Assembly: GCA_030156305.1 (NCBI GenBank)
Contig: JASGMZ010000046.1
Coordinates: 1-14,908 of the forward strand
Direction: 5' to 3'
Source of the DNA: Bacteroidales bacterium
GTDB lineage: Bacteria; Bacteroidota; Bacteroidia; Bacteroidales; UBA12077
Length of the DNA stretch: 14,908 bases
In this document: one piece after another, positions 1 to 8,884 of the stretch
How positions within the stretch are numbered: the stretch's first letter is position 1
Layout of the letters: each line of letters starts with the position of its first letter
The notes under the pieces: model-generated
The model's database searches: none
Told to the model about the DNA's origin: nothing
Seen by the model: the letters and a program-made list of their open reading frames with translations, nothing else
Program-made: the position numbers and the translations under genes

Positions 1-1
1 A

Positions 2-403
2 AACTCAAATATTTATAAATTAGAACTTTTGCAAGATATTAATGATATTGCATTTAAAACACTAAATGACAGGATGGTACGTGAAATGGCAAATGCTATT
101 ATGCGATTAGCTACTAAAAAATCTTTAGAGTTGTTGGCCGACGAACAAAATGAAGGTTTAGGGACTTTAATAAATATTGTAAACACCATCACTGAAAAAG
201 CAGATACCCGCAACTGGCAAACACTTCCTTACTCTATTTCTTATTGTCGTATTCCTTTAAACAGAGGCAATAATCAATTGATCTTAAAAACAAATTCATC
301 CAAAGGAACATCTAAAACACAAACTTTAAATTTTGTAGGAGAAAAAAACAAAATATATTTTCATACATACCATACAACAGATAGTTATAACCCTCACCAT
401 TAA
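2..403 (+). CDS. C-terminal part of a COG3014-like lipoprotein (5' end outside window)
   Basis: The reading frame is open from base 2 to the TAA at 401-403, so this is the last 133 or so codons of a longer gene. An internal TTG at 29 is unlikely to be the true start. The segment has an amphipathic helical stretch (IAFKTLNDRMVREMANAIMR) and then ADTRNWQTLPYSI, which I recall from the C-terminus of COG3014-type lipoproteins of Bacteroidota. Those proteins have an N-terminal lipobox and TPR-like repeats and no settled function. The family call rests on memory of this motif, because the diagnostic N-terminus is missing. The protein ends in a beta-rich tail (residues about 90-120 of the visible part). 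The gene converges on secA. Confidence 0.55.
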   Translation, partial: NSNIYKLELLQDINDIAFKTLNDRMVREMANAIMRLATKKSLELLADEQNEGLGTLINIVNTITEKADTRNWQTLPYSISYCRIPLNRGNNQLILKTNSSKGTSKTQTLNFVGEKNKIYFHTYHTTDSYNPHH

Positions 404-436
404 AAAAAGAGGCCTCAAAAATTATGAGAGGCCTTA
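404..436 (-). terminator. Rho-independent terminator of secA
   Basis: AGGCCTC (410-416) pairs with GAGGCCT (428-434) around an AT-rich loop, with a possible G-U pair outside. Read on the minus strand, the stem is followed by a U run (complement of the A run at 402-408), as expected for the end of the secA transcript, whose stop codon lies about 20 nt before the stem. On the plus strand no U run follows, so it should terminate the upstream lipoprotein gene poorly. Confidence 0.8.
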
Positions 437-454
437 GTGTGGTTAATTAATTTC

Positions 455-3400
455 CTATATGGTTTTATTCGCTGTTACTTTACCATGGCAATTCTTATAT
501 TTTTTACCACTGCCGCAAGGACATGGATCATTGCGCCCAACTTTTTTCTCAACCCTTACGGGTTGAACTTTTTGCTTTTTATTCTCCTGTCCATCACCAA
601 CCTGGTCTGTTCTGCTGGTTTGATATTTACTATAGTCGGTTTTTCTTCGTTTTTCTGCTTCACGAACCTGATCGGGATCCTGAATTGGAATATATCCTTT
701 AACCAAGGTAGCAACAACATCACGATTTACTTTATTAATCATTGTTTTGAACAATTCAAACGATTCAAATTTATAAATCAATAAAGGATCTTTTTGCTCG
801 TAGGTTGCTGCCTGTACCGATTGTTTTAAATCATCGAGTTCGCGTAAATGCTCTTTCCAGGATTCATCTATATTCGCAAGAATGGCTGATTTCTGATAGG
901 ATTTAACCAGATCACGGCCTTCTGTTTCGTATGATTTTTTAAGATTAGTAATCACCTGTAGCGTTTTTGCACCATCTGTAATAGGTACTACAATATTTTC
1001 ATACGTTTGGCCGCTTTTTTCATATACATTTTTAATTACAGGATAAGCTTGTTTTGCAATAGCTTCTTCTTTTCTTTTATATGTTTCGAGAACAACCTTG
1101 TAAACCTTATCGATTAAACCTTCAGCATTTTCTTTCAAGAATTCTTCTTCACTAAATGGAGGTTCAATAGAAAAAGTACGCAATAACTCAAATTTAAAAC
1201 CTTCAAAATCAGCATTTTCCTGATAATCATAAACTACATTCTCACAAACATCGAACATCATATTGGCAATATCAACCCCCAATCGTTCTCCATATAAAGC
1301 ATGTCGGCGTTTTTTATAAATAACTTCACGCTGTGAGTTCATCACATCGTCATATTCAAGCAATCGCTTACGAATACCAAAGTTATTTTCTTCAACTTTT
1401 TTCTGAGCGCGTTCAATGGATTTTGAAATCATAGAATGTTGAATCACCTCTCCTTCTTTCAATCCCAGTCGATCCATAATACCGGATATTCTGCCAGATC
1501 CAAACAAACGCATTAAATCATCTTCGAGAGACACAAAAAATTGAGAAGAACCCGGGTCTCCCTGTCGTCCGGCACGTCCACGCAACTGACGGTCTACGCG
1601 TCGAGATTCGTGCCGCTCAGTACCAACAATGGCTAAACCTCCAGCTTCTTTTACTTCATTAGAAAGTTTAATGTCGGTACCTCGCCCTGCCATATTCGTA
1701 GCAATAGTTACCGTTCTCGATTTTCCGGCTTCAGCAACAATATCAGCCTCACGCTGATGCAATTTTGCATTTAAAACATTATGCTTTATGCCCTTAATTT
1801 TAAGCATTCGGCTCAAAAGCTCTGATATTTCTACGGATGTAGTACCAACTAAAACCGGGCGCCCATGATTCACAAGGTCGACAATTTCATCAATTACGGC
1901 ATTATATTTTTCACGTTTGGTTTTATAAACTAAATCTTCATAATCATTACGAACTACAGGTTTATTAGTAGGTATAACTACTACATCGAGTTTATAAATA
2001 TCCCAAAACTCGCCAGCTTCTGTTTCGGCTGTACCTGTCATACCAGCCAATTTATGGTACATACGAAAATAATTCTGCAAAGTAATGGTAGCAAAGGTTT
2101 GGGTTGCTGCTTCAACCTTAACCCTTTCTTTTGCTTCTATGGCCTGATGTAGACCATCAGAATAACGACGGCCTTCCATAATACGGCCGGTTTGTTCATC
2201 AACAATTTTAACTTTATTATCTATAACTACATATTCTGTATCTTTTTCAAAAAGCGTATACGCTTTAAGCAATTGATTAATAGTATGAATTCTTTCAGAT
2301 TTTACCGCATAATCCTGAAGCAATTTATCTTTTGTAGAAAGCTTCTCAGATTCTTTCATTTCCGATTTTTCCAACTCGGCAATTTCAGAACCTATATCGG
2401 GCAAAACAAAAAATTTAGAGTCATCCGATTTTGACGTAATAACGTCAATTCCCTTATCGGTCATTTCAATCGAATTATTCTTTTCATCGATAATAAAAAA
2501 CAGTTCATCAGTAACCTTATGCATATGCTTACTATTATCCTGCATATAATAGTTTTCTGTTTTTAGCATCAATGATTTATTTCCTTCTTCGGATAATAGT
2601 TTAATTAAAGCTTTATTTTTTGGTAACCCTTTATAAGCTTGTAAAAGCAAAAAACCCGCTTTTTCTGTATTGTTATCATTTAGTTCCTTTCTGGCTTCGG
2701 CTAATATCTGATTTACTAATTTTCTTTGCTCTTCCACAAGTGTTTCCACTTTAGGTTTTAGCTCATCAAAAAGTTGCATATCTCCTTTAGGAACCGGGCC
2801 TGAAATGATTAGAGGTGTTCGGGCATCATCAATTAATACCGAGTCTACCTCATCGACAATGGTATAATTGTGTTTTCTTTGTACCAGGTCTTCAGGGTTA
2901 ATCGCCATATTATCTCTAAGGTAATCAAATCCAAACTCATTATTGGTACCATAAGTAATATCAGCTAAGTATGCTTTTCTTCTGGAATCAGAATTGGGCT
3001 CATGTTTGTCGATACAATCAACGGATAAGCCATGAAACTCAAAAATGGGCCCCATCCACTCAGCGTCTCGTTTTGCCAGATAATCATTTACGGTAACAAG
3101 ATGAACTCCTCTTCCTGTTAATGCATTAAGGAAAACGGGTAAGGTTGCTACTAAAGTTTTTCCCTCTCCAGTAGCCATCTCTGCAATTTTACCCTGGTGC
3201 AATACGATTCCACCAATAAGCTGAACATCGTAATGTACCATATCCCATGTAATCTGATTTCCACCAGCTATCCATGTATTATAATACCTTGCTTTATCCC
3301 CTTTTATTTCAACATGGTCATATTTTGCAGCTAAATTCCGATCAAAATCATTGCTTGTAACTTCAATATATTCATTCTCTTTAAAACGTCGTGCGGTATC

Positions 3401-3754
3401 TTTTACAATGGCAAAAACAATAGGTAAAACTTCATTCAGCTTATCCTCAAGTTTTTTATCTATAATTTTCTCAATTTTATCAATTTCGTCATAAATTTTT
3501 TCCTTTTCTAAAACATCAATGTCATCGCTTTCAGCTTTTGTTTTAAGGCCAGTCACTGTTTCATTTTCTTCACGAATATGATTCAGTATTTCCTGTCGAA
3601 TATTGGCAGCTTCCGAACGTAAATCATCATTACTTAACTGAACAATTTTTTTATATTCATCCTTTATAAGTTCTAATATTGGAGAAATTTCTCTAATATC
3701 TCTTTCTGATTTATTTCCCAAAAACTTAGTTAAAATATTTGTAAGTAAAGCCAT
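455..3754 (-). CDS. secA: Preprotein translocase ATPase SecA
   Basis: SecA is the ATPase motor that pushes unfolded preproteins through the SecYEG channel at the inner membrane. The 1099-residue product has the full family order: Walker A MATGEGKT (about 193-200), Walker B DEVDS (301-305) followed by DDARTPLIISGP, the second helicase domain with TNMAGRGTDIKL (687-697) and QLRGRAGRQGDPGSS (723-737), the helical scaffold, and a C-terminal zinc-binding SEC-C motif with C1078, C1080, C1089 and H1090 after VGRNDPCPCGSG. It is about 200 residues longer than E. coli SecA. The extra length lies in charged helical insertions near 60-105 and 340-480, as is usual in Bacteroidota. The ATG at 3752-3754 is preceded by an A/T-rich leader without a Shine-Dalgarno sequence. 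It is transcribed divergently from the lipoprotein gene at 4043 and has no secM-like leader gene. Confidence 0.98.
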   Translation of the reverse strand: MALLTNILTKFLGNKSERDIREISPILELIKDEYKKIVQLSNDDLRSEAANIRQEILNHIREENETVTGLKTKAESDDIDVLEKEKIYDEIDKIEKIIDKKLEDKLNEVLPIVFAIVKDTARRFKENEYIEVTSNDFDRNLAAKYDHVEIKGDKARYYNTWIAGGNQITWDMVHYDVQLIGGIVLHQGKIAEMATGEGKTLVATLPVFLNALTGRGVHLVTVNDYLAKRDAEWMGPIFEFHGLSVDCIDKHEPNSDSRRKAYLADITYGTNNEFGFDYLRDNMAINPEDLVQRKHNYTIVDEVDSVLIDDARTPLIISGPVPKGDMQLFDELKPKVETLVEEQRKLVNQILAEARKELNDNNTEKAGFLLLQAYKGLPKNKALIKLLSEEGNKSLMLKTENYYMQDNSKHMHKVTDELFFIIDEKNNSIEMTDKGIDVITSKSDDSKFFVLPDIGSEIAELEKSEMKESEKLSTKDKLLQDYAVKSERIHTINQLLKAYTLFEKDTEYVVIDNKVKIVDEQTGRIMEGRRYSDGLHQAIEAKERVKVEAATQTFATITLQNYFRMYHKLAGMTGTAETEAGEFWDIYKLDVVVIPTNKPVVRNDYEDLVYKTKREKYNAVIDEIVDLVNHGRPVLVGTTSVEISELLSRMLKIKGIKHNVLNAKLHQREADIVAEAGKSRTVTIATNMAGRGTDIKLSNEVKEAGGLAIVGTERHESRRVDRQLRGRAGRQGDPGSSQFFVSLEDDLMRLFGSGRISGIMDRLGLKEGEVIQHSMISKSIERAQKKVEENNFGIRKRLLEYDDVMNSQREVIYKKRRHALYGERLGVDIANMMFDVCENVVYDYQENADFEGFKFELLRTFSIEPPFSEEEFLKENAEGLIDKVYKVVLETYKRKEEAIAKQAYPVIKNVYEKSGQTYENIVVPITDGAKTLQVITNLKKSYETEGRDLVKSYQKSAILANIDESWKEHLRELDDLKQSVQAATYEQKDPLLIYKFESFELFKTMINKVNRDVVATLVKGYIPIQDPDQVREAEKRRKTDYSKYQTSRTDQVGDGQENKKQKVQPVRVEKKVGRNDPCPCGSGKKYKNCHGKVTANKTI

Positions 3755-3790
3755 TATTTAATGTGTTTATTTAATTTTTTGATTAATCTA

Positions 3791-3818
3791 CAAAGTTAAC
3801 ATTTTATGCTTAAACAAA
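3791..3818 (-). promoter_or_regulatory. Candidate secA promoter
   Basis: On the minus strand, TAACTTTG (complement of 3791-3798) matches the Bacteroidota -7 consensus TAnnTTTG. A TTTG (complement of 3815-3818) lies upstream with a 16-nt gap, shorter than the usual 19 or so. Transcription would start near 3785, about 30 nt before the secA ATG. The -7 element is convincing and the -33 element is doubtful. Confidence 0.5.
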
Positions 3819-3971
3819 ATTGTGAAATGAATAATAAAACATAAAATTTTCGTAAAAAAATATCTCAAAATTTTTTACATAATCATAAATAAAACAATGT
3901 TTTGAATAATTTATTGTTTATCGATATATAAGACAAACAGATATTTTTTTCTTCATATTACGATTTAAATC

Positions 3972-4002
3972 TTTGCCCAATAATTAAAAAAGATTAGTTT
4001 TG
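3972..4002 (+). promoter_or_regulatory. Promoter of the lipoprotein / BNR protein pair
   Basis: TTTG (3972-3975), 19 nt, then TAGTTTTG (3995-4002) matches the Bacteroidota TTTG / TAnnTTTG consensus at ideal spacing. Transcription would start near 4009 and give a leader of about 34 nt before the ATG at 4043. Between this promoter and that of secA lies A/T-rich DNA with weak A-tract hairpins (for example 3852-3859 with 3871-3878); I see no gene there. Confidence 0.7.
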
Positions 4003-4042
4003 TGCAATTTATTTAATATATCTACAATTTAAATCATTTATA

Positions 4043-4498
4043 ATGAATAAATATTTTTATGGGTTGTTCTTTATTATTTCCATTTGTTTATTTGCAGCAT
4101 GCCATTCAAACAATCAAATAAAAAAAGTAAATCAAACCCAAACTAAAGAGGATTTTGTTAAAAAACCTATTAGCAATTATTTTACTGATAATGATTCTAT
4201 ACAATCAATTCCTAATAATAAAGGTAATTATATCCTATTTTTATCGGAAACAGAAATTAATTCAGCTAACCCTGTAACAGATATTCATTTTATCATTTAC
4301 GATAAAAGTGCTGATTCAATTATTTATGAAAATAATTTTAACAATTCCAAAATTCAATGGCATACTAATACACATCTACTTTTAACCCGATATTTTGGCA
4401 TCACAGATAAACCAGAGGGTACCAATATTAAACATCAACTTATTGACATACATACAGGTAATATTAAAGAATATAAAAAAAATACGAATATAAAATAA
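4043..4498 (+). CDS. Small putative lipoprotein, function unknown
   Basis: This 151-residue protein begins with a hydrophobic signal sequence ending in LFAAC. C20 is the probable lipidated cysteine; phenylalanine at -3 makes the lipobox slightly atypical. The residues after it (HSNN) lack the acidic export signal common on surface lipoproteins, so it may face the periplasm. The mature part is polar and beta-rich with no motif I recognise. Phrases such as FIIYDKSADSIIYENN and HQLIDIHTGNIKEY, about 40 residues apart, suggest short beta repeats describing a value and its units, but that is only an impression. It is 17 nt upstream of the BNR/T9SS gene and shares its promoter, so it may help the export, anchoring or activity of that protein. 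The start codon has no Shine-Dalgarno sequence. Confidence 0.75.
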   Translation: MNKYFYGLFFIISICLFAACHSNNQIKKVNQTQTKEDFVKKPISNYFTDNDSIQSIPNNKGNYILFLSETEINSANPVTDIHFIIYDKSADSIIYENNFNNSKIQWHTNTHLLLTRYFGITDKPEGTNIKHQLIDIHTGNIKEYKKNTNIK

Positions 4499-4515
4499 CT
4501 CATAATTTTTAAATC

Positions 4516-7500
4516 ATGAAAAAATTTTACATCCTTTTATTAACTGCAATAGCAGGTGGAATAATTAGTTATTTCATATTTTTCACTGGCGATAAAAAGA
4601 ATCAATTAGATGAATTTTTTACACCAAGTGAATTTTATGAATATGAATTTCAACAAAAAAAGCTAAAAAGTGAATCCAAAGCTGATAAGCCTGATGAATT
4701 TACTCGTTATTTTAAAGAAATAACCACAAGATTTGGAGAAGATGAGAACTCATATCCAATGAATTATAAGATAAAAGAGTTAAACTCAGCCAAAGCAAAA
4801 AGTAGTAATTTAAAATTAGCAACCAACGATATCGTTTTTGTACAACGTGGCCCTGCAAATATAGGAGGCCGAACTCGTGGGTTAATTGTTGATCCCGATG
4901 ATCAAACACATAATACCTGGTATGCTGGTGCCGCTACAGGTGGTATTTGGAAAACTACAGATGGTGGACATAACTGGACATGCTTAACTGATGATTTTCC
5001 AAATTTATCAGCCAATACTTTAGCAATGGCTGCCTCAAATACTCAAGTGATTTATGCAGGAACAGGTGAAAGCTTTCCCGGAGGAACTTATCTTGAAGGA
5101 AACGGTATTTTTAAAACAACCGACAAAGGAGAAAGTTGGGCTCAATTAGCATCAACAACAAACAATGATTACTTTGCATACATAAACCGGTTAGTGGTAG
5201 ATCCTAATGATGAGGATATTGTTATTGCTGCTACTGAAAAAGGAATTATGAAGTCTGTTGATGGTGGCCAACAGTGGGATACTGTTTATACAAATGCTAA
5301 CGGAGTAGAAGACTTAGTAGCAAATCCCAATGATTTTGATATATTATATGCCGGTGTAAATAGCTATGGAATTTTAAAATCAACAAATGCCGGAGAAAGC
5401 TGGACGATTTCATTTGATGAACTTGTTGCAGGGCAACGTTATGAACTTGCTGTTTCTCCGGTTGATCCTAATATAATTTATGCGTCAATAAATATCAGTA
5501 CTACAGAATCATACGTATATCGGTCAACCGATGCTGGTGAAACCTGGTTAAAACTTGAAGATAAATATGGAAATAATAAAAATTATATGGGTGGGCAAGG
5601 TGAATATGACAATATTATTCAGGCCCATCCCTATAACAAAGATATAGCATTTGTGGGAGGTGTTAATTTATGGAAAGTTGATTTTTCTAACCCGGGAACT
5701 ATAGAAGAATCTGAACCCGGCGTAAAAAATGTTGCTTTAGATAATACTTCCTCTTTTTTAGCTTTTATTAACTTTGGTGGAGAATTCCTTGATGGAGGAA
5801 TGGAATTGGGAACAAATAACGGAGCTACAAATTTAAATGATGATGATTTTGTTTCGGTAGAAATTCGTTTCGGTCCCGGAAGGAGTCAAAAGGCTCATCG
5901 TTTTACAGTTGGAGGATTAGGCTCAGGAGTTACCCCCTCTGGATATTATTATAAAGATTATGTTGAAGTCCCTTTTGAAGTTTGGGACATTACAAATAGC
6001 AGACAATTAATGGTTTCATTCAGAGACCAGGAAGAAGACGGAGCTTTTAATTTAATTGCACGTGATCCGGAAGATGATATTAAAGGAAGAGAATATTTAT
6101 TTATTAATTCGGTAGAATATTCAGAAACAGCATCTCCACAAATTGCACAAATTGCAGGACATTCATACAAACAAATTTATTTTTTCTGGCCAACATTAGC
6201 AACCGGAGGTACTTGGGATGCAGATAATCTTCCTGAATCTAAAATAAGTGTCATATACGGAACAACTCAATTACAAAAAGGAACAAATTACATTGTAGCT
6301 GATGCTTACGGACAATATGGAGGAAGCAATAATTATGATCAAAATGCAGGAATGGGAACCACAAAAATACCTGGCCTTCACCCCGACCATCATAACCTTG
6401 TAATGGTCCCCATTAATGAAGCTACAGATAGTTTTTTAGTTGTTAATGCTAACGATGGAGGATTAGGCATTTCTTTTGACAGTGGTGAAACATTTAATCA
6501 GTTACCTAATAATTATATTACCACCCAGTTTTATGGAGCAGCCAAGAAACCCGGAGCTAACGAATTTATTGGAGGAATGCAGGATAATGGTACATGGAGG
6601 TCTCAGGCAGGTGAAGATGCTTCATCGCAATCTCAATATCTTTTTCAATTAGGTGGCGATGGTTTTGAATGTATGTGGCATTATACCGATGGAAATAAAA
6701 TTATTGGAAGTATATACAACAATGCATTTTACAGAACCTTAAATGGTGGCGAAACCTGGACTGGTGCTACTAATGGCATTGCAAGCAATGACGGGCCTTT
6801 TATTTCCAGAATTTCTTCACATCCATCTGCCCCGGATGTACTATTTGCCGTTGGCATGGAATCTATTTATAAAAGTACAAATTTTGCACAATCATGGACC
6901 AGTATAACAATGCCTGAAGGCTGGAACCCTTATGCAACTCAGAACTATGTACCAAGTCAATTGAATATTGAAGTTTCGTTAGCGAACGAAAATATTGTAT
7001 GGGCTGGAGCTGCAATGTCTGGCGCTAATGGATGGAAAATATTTGTTTCTGAAGATCAGGGAGAAACATTTAATGCCGTAAACGAATTTACGGGAGAAAA
7101 CATGAACGCTTTTATTAGCGGTATTGCAACACACCCTACTCAAGATTCTACAGCCTATATCCTATTTTCGGTTGCTAATGCACCAAAAATATTAAGAACT
7201 GAGGATTTAGGACAAACCTGGGAAGATATTACCGGATTTGTTGGAAATGAAAGTAGTACTAATGGTTTCCCGGATGTAGTAACCCATTCATTACTCGTAT
7301 GGCCTGATGAACCAAATACTATATGGGCAGGAACAGATATTGGATTATTTGAATCAACAGATAATGGAGAAACATGGCATTATGCTAATTACGGAATTCC
7401 TGCAGTTTCTATTTATGATATGTTTTTTCAAGATGATCAGGTTGTAATAGCAACTCATGGACGAGGGATATGGACAGCAAAATCAAAATATATACCCGAA

Positions 7501-8268
7501 ATAAGTACCTTAGAGTATATTGGTGAACAAACAATCTCAACATCATATATTCTATTTGCTGATGCTGATTCTGTTGAATTTTACATTAATGATGTATTGG
7601 CAAAAGAAATTGGTGCCACAACATCAGGTTCTAATACCATTAATTTACAGGTTGAAAATGAAGGAGAATATGAAGTTAAACTCATAAGCTATCTTAATGG
7701 TGAGTCCTATGAATCGAATAGTTCCCTTGTAATAGCTGATTTTAAGCCTGTTTTAAATGAATTGTTTAAACCGGAGAATATTCAAAACACAATATCAATT
7801 GATGCAGATATTCATGAAAATTATGATTCCATTCAGATAGAGCTTAATAATGTTGTTAGTGAAACTATAACTGATTTCAGCATTGGAAATAATATTTTTA
7901 ATATCCCTATTGATGAAAGTCGTACATACAAAGTAAAAATTATCGGGTACATCAATAGCGTGGGTTATGAGTCAGGAACGGACTATATTACTATGACTTA
8001 TGTAGGTATTAATGAATTTGACCGGGTGGAAACTTTAAAGGTTTATCCAAACCCAACCAAAGGAAATATCTCTATCGAAATACCTGAGCAAATTAAAAAC
8101 CAAACCAATATTGAGATTTACTCATTATCTGGTGCGAAAGTTTTTACGAAAAAAATAAGCAGAAATGATAATAGAATAAACATTCAACATTTAAATAATG
8201 GCGTTTATATTATCAGGATTAATGATGGAAGGAAAGTATATAGTAATAAAATTCAATTAAGAAAATAA
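4516..8268 (+). CDS. Secreted BNR/sortilin-like beta-propeller protein with T9SS sorting domain
   Basis: The 1250-residue protein has an N-terminal hydrophobic signal (about 5-23), a charged linker, the family signature GPANIGGRTRGL (112-123), and a large BNR propeller. Asp-box motifs occur at TTDGGHNW (147-154), TTDKGESW (201-208), SVDGGQQW (247-254), STNAGESW (289-296), STDAGETW (337-344), FDSGETF (654-660) and several later points, closing with ATHGRGIW (979-986). A region of about 200 residues (roughly 395-605) without Asp boxes is inserted in the propeller before HPDHH. After the propeller come two related beta-sandwich repeats (about 995-1170; compare YEVKLISYLNGESYES with YKVKIIGYINSVGYES). 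A type A T9SS sorting domain (1177-1250, YPNPTKG to QLRK) follows. It is therefore probably secreted by T9SS and attached to the cell surface or released. Related proteins are often annotated as glycosyl hydrolases or VPS10-like, but I see no proof of an enzyme activity. Confidence 0.9.
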   Translation: MKKFYILLLTAIAGGIISYFIFFTGDKKNQLDEFFTPSEFYEYEFQQKKLKSESKADKPDEFTRYFKEITTRFGEDENSYPMNYKIKELNSAKAKSSNLKLATNDIVFVQRGPANIGGRTRGLIVDPDDQTHNTWYAGAATGGIWKTTDGGHNWTCLTDDFPNLSANTLAMAASNTQVIYAGTGESFPGGTYLEGNGIFKTTDKGESWAQLASTTNNDYFAYINRLVVDPNDEDIVIAATEKGIMKSVDGGQQWDTVYTNANGVEDLVANPNDFDILYAGVNSYGILKSTNAGESWTISFDELVAGQRYELAVSPVDPNIIYASINISTTESYVYRSTDAGETWLKLEDKYGNNKNYMGGQGEYDNIIQAHPYNKDIAFVGGVNLWKVDFSNPGTIEESEPGVKNVALDNTSSFLAFINFGGEFLDGGMELGTNNGATNLNDDDFVSVEIRFGPGRSQKAHRFTVGGLGSGVTPSGYYYKDYVEVPFEVWDITNSRQLMVSFRDQEEDGAFNLIARDPEDDIKGREYLFINSVEYSETASPQIAQIAGHSYKQIYFFWPTLATGGTWDADNLPESKISVIYGTTQLQKGTNYIVADAYGQYGGSNNYDQNAGMGTTKIPGLHPDHHNLVMVPINEATDSFLVVNANDGGLGISFDSGETFNQLPNNYITTQFYGAAKKPGANEFIGGMQDNGTWRSQAGEDASSQSQYLFQLGGDGFECMWHYTDGNKIIGSIYNNAFYRTLNGGETWTGATNGIASNDGPFISRISSHPSAPDVLFAVGMESIYKSTNFAQSWTSITMPEGWNPYATQNYVPSQLNIEVSLANENIVWAGAAMSGANGWKIFVSEDQGETFNAVNEFTGENMNAFISGIATHPTQDSTAYILFSVANAPKILRTEDLGQTWEDITGFVGNESSTNGFPDVVTHSLLVWPDEPNTIWAGTDIGLFESTDNGETWHYANYGIPAVSIYDMFFQDDQVVIATHGRGIWTAKSKYIPEISTLEYIGEQTISTSYILFADADSVEFYINDVLAKEIGATTSGSNTINLQVENEGEYEVKLISYLNGESYESNSSLVIADFKPVLNELFKPENIQNTISIDADIHENYDSIQIELNNVVSETITDFSIGNNIFNIPIDESRTYKVKIIGYINSVGYESGTDYITMTYVGINEFDRVETLKVYPNPTKGNISIEIPEQIKNQTNIEIYSLSGAKVFTKKISRNDNRINIQHLNNGVYIIRINDGRKVYSNKIQLRK

Positions 8269-8284
8269 GCACTAAACAGAAGAT

Positions 8285-8315
8285 AAAAAAAGCCCCGTTT
8301 ATTGGGGCTTTTTTT
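8285..8315. terminator. Bidirectional terminator between the BNR gene and ftnA
   Basis: AGCCCC (8291-8296) pairs with GGGGCT (8304-8309) around a 7-nt loop, flanked by an A run on the left and a T run on the right. It therefore forms a stem plus U tract on both strands, serving the two convergent genes. The stop codon of ftnA lies in the distal T run. Confidence 0.9.
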
Positions 8316-8807
8316 TTATTCAGAATCTCTAAGGCTCATTATATCGCGATCAAAAATATACATGTTTTTTTCGCCCAACATGGTTAACTTATCAATTATA
8401 GTCTGAACTGACGATTCTTCTTCTATTTGTTCTGTTACAAACCATTGAATCCAGTTATGCGTAGCAAAATCGTTTTCTTGTATTGCAAGAGCTACGATAT
8501 CATTGATTGTTCCCGTAATATATTTTTCATGTTCAAGTACTTGTTGAAACATCTTGTTGATACTTTCAAATTCAATCGGTGGTTTTTCAAATGCAGGAAT
8601 TATTGCATGTCCACCTCTTTCTGTGATAAAATTTACAAATTTCATCATATGCATACGCTCCTCCTCGGCATGGGCAAATAACCATTTAGCAATACCGGAA
8701 TAACCTTCTTTATCAGTCCAGGTAGCCATAGCTAAATATAAATTAGACGAGTAGCCTTCTTTCTCAATTTGTTCATTTAATATTTTCTCAATTTTTTTTG
8801 GTATCAT
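8316..8807 (-). CDS. ftnA: Non-haem ferritin
   Basis: This is a cytosolic iron-storage protein that oxidises Fe(II) at a di-iron centre and stores the mineral inside a 24-subunit shell. The 163-residue length is typical of bacterial FtnA. All expected ferroxidase residues are visible at the usual positions: E17, Y24, E50, H53, E94, Q127 and E130, with E126 and E129 as candidate third-site ligands. There is no haem-binding methionine pattern and no short Dps form, so bacterioferritin and Dps are less likely. It lies downstream of dnaX on the same strand with a 67-nt gap. A promoter candidate inside the dnaX 3' end suggests it can be transcribed separately. No Shine-Dalgarno sequence precedes the ATG. 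I saw no clear Fur box, although the leader (8808-8874) is very AT-rich and I could not score it. Confidence 0.95.
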   Translation of the reverse strand: MIPKKIEKILNEQIEKEGYSSNLYLAMATWTDKEGYSGIAKWLFAHAEEERMHMMKFVNFITERGGHAIIPAFEKPPIEFESINKMFQQVLEHEKYITGTINDIVALAIQENDFATHNWIQWFVTEQIEEESSVQTIIDKLTMLGEKNMYIFDRDIMSLRDSE

Positions 8808-8853
8808 AATGTTTAACTTTAAATTTAATGAATCGAATTTATTAACTTAATAA

Positions 8854-8884
8854 CAAAATAAAGACTTAATTGTTCTATTCCAAA
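8854..8884 (-). promoter_or_regulatory. Candidate ftnA promoter
   Basis: On the minus strand, TTTG (complement of 8881-8884), 19 nt, then TTATTTTG (complement of 8854-8861) fits the Bacteroidota consensus with one mismatch (TAnnTTTG expected). The upstream element lies inside the last codons of dnaX. The start site would be near 8848, about 40 nt before the ATG. Confidence 0.4.

Noticed and set aside
437..784. A 115-codon plus-strand frame opposite the secA 3' end
   Set aside because: It is antisense to the conserved SEC-C end of secA, and its hydrophobic translation is what AT-rich antisense sequence gives.
3755..4042. A secM-like arrest peptide or small RNA before secA
   Set aside because: The secA leader is only about 30 nt from its promoter and contains no open frame; the rest belongs to the divergent promoter region.
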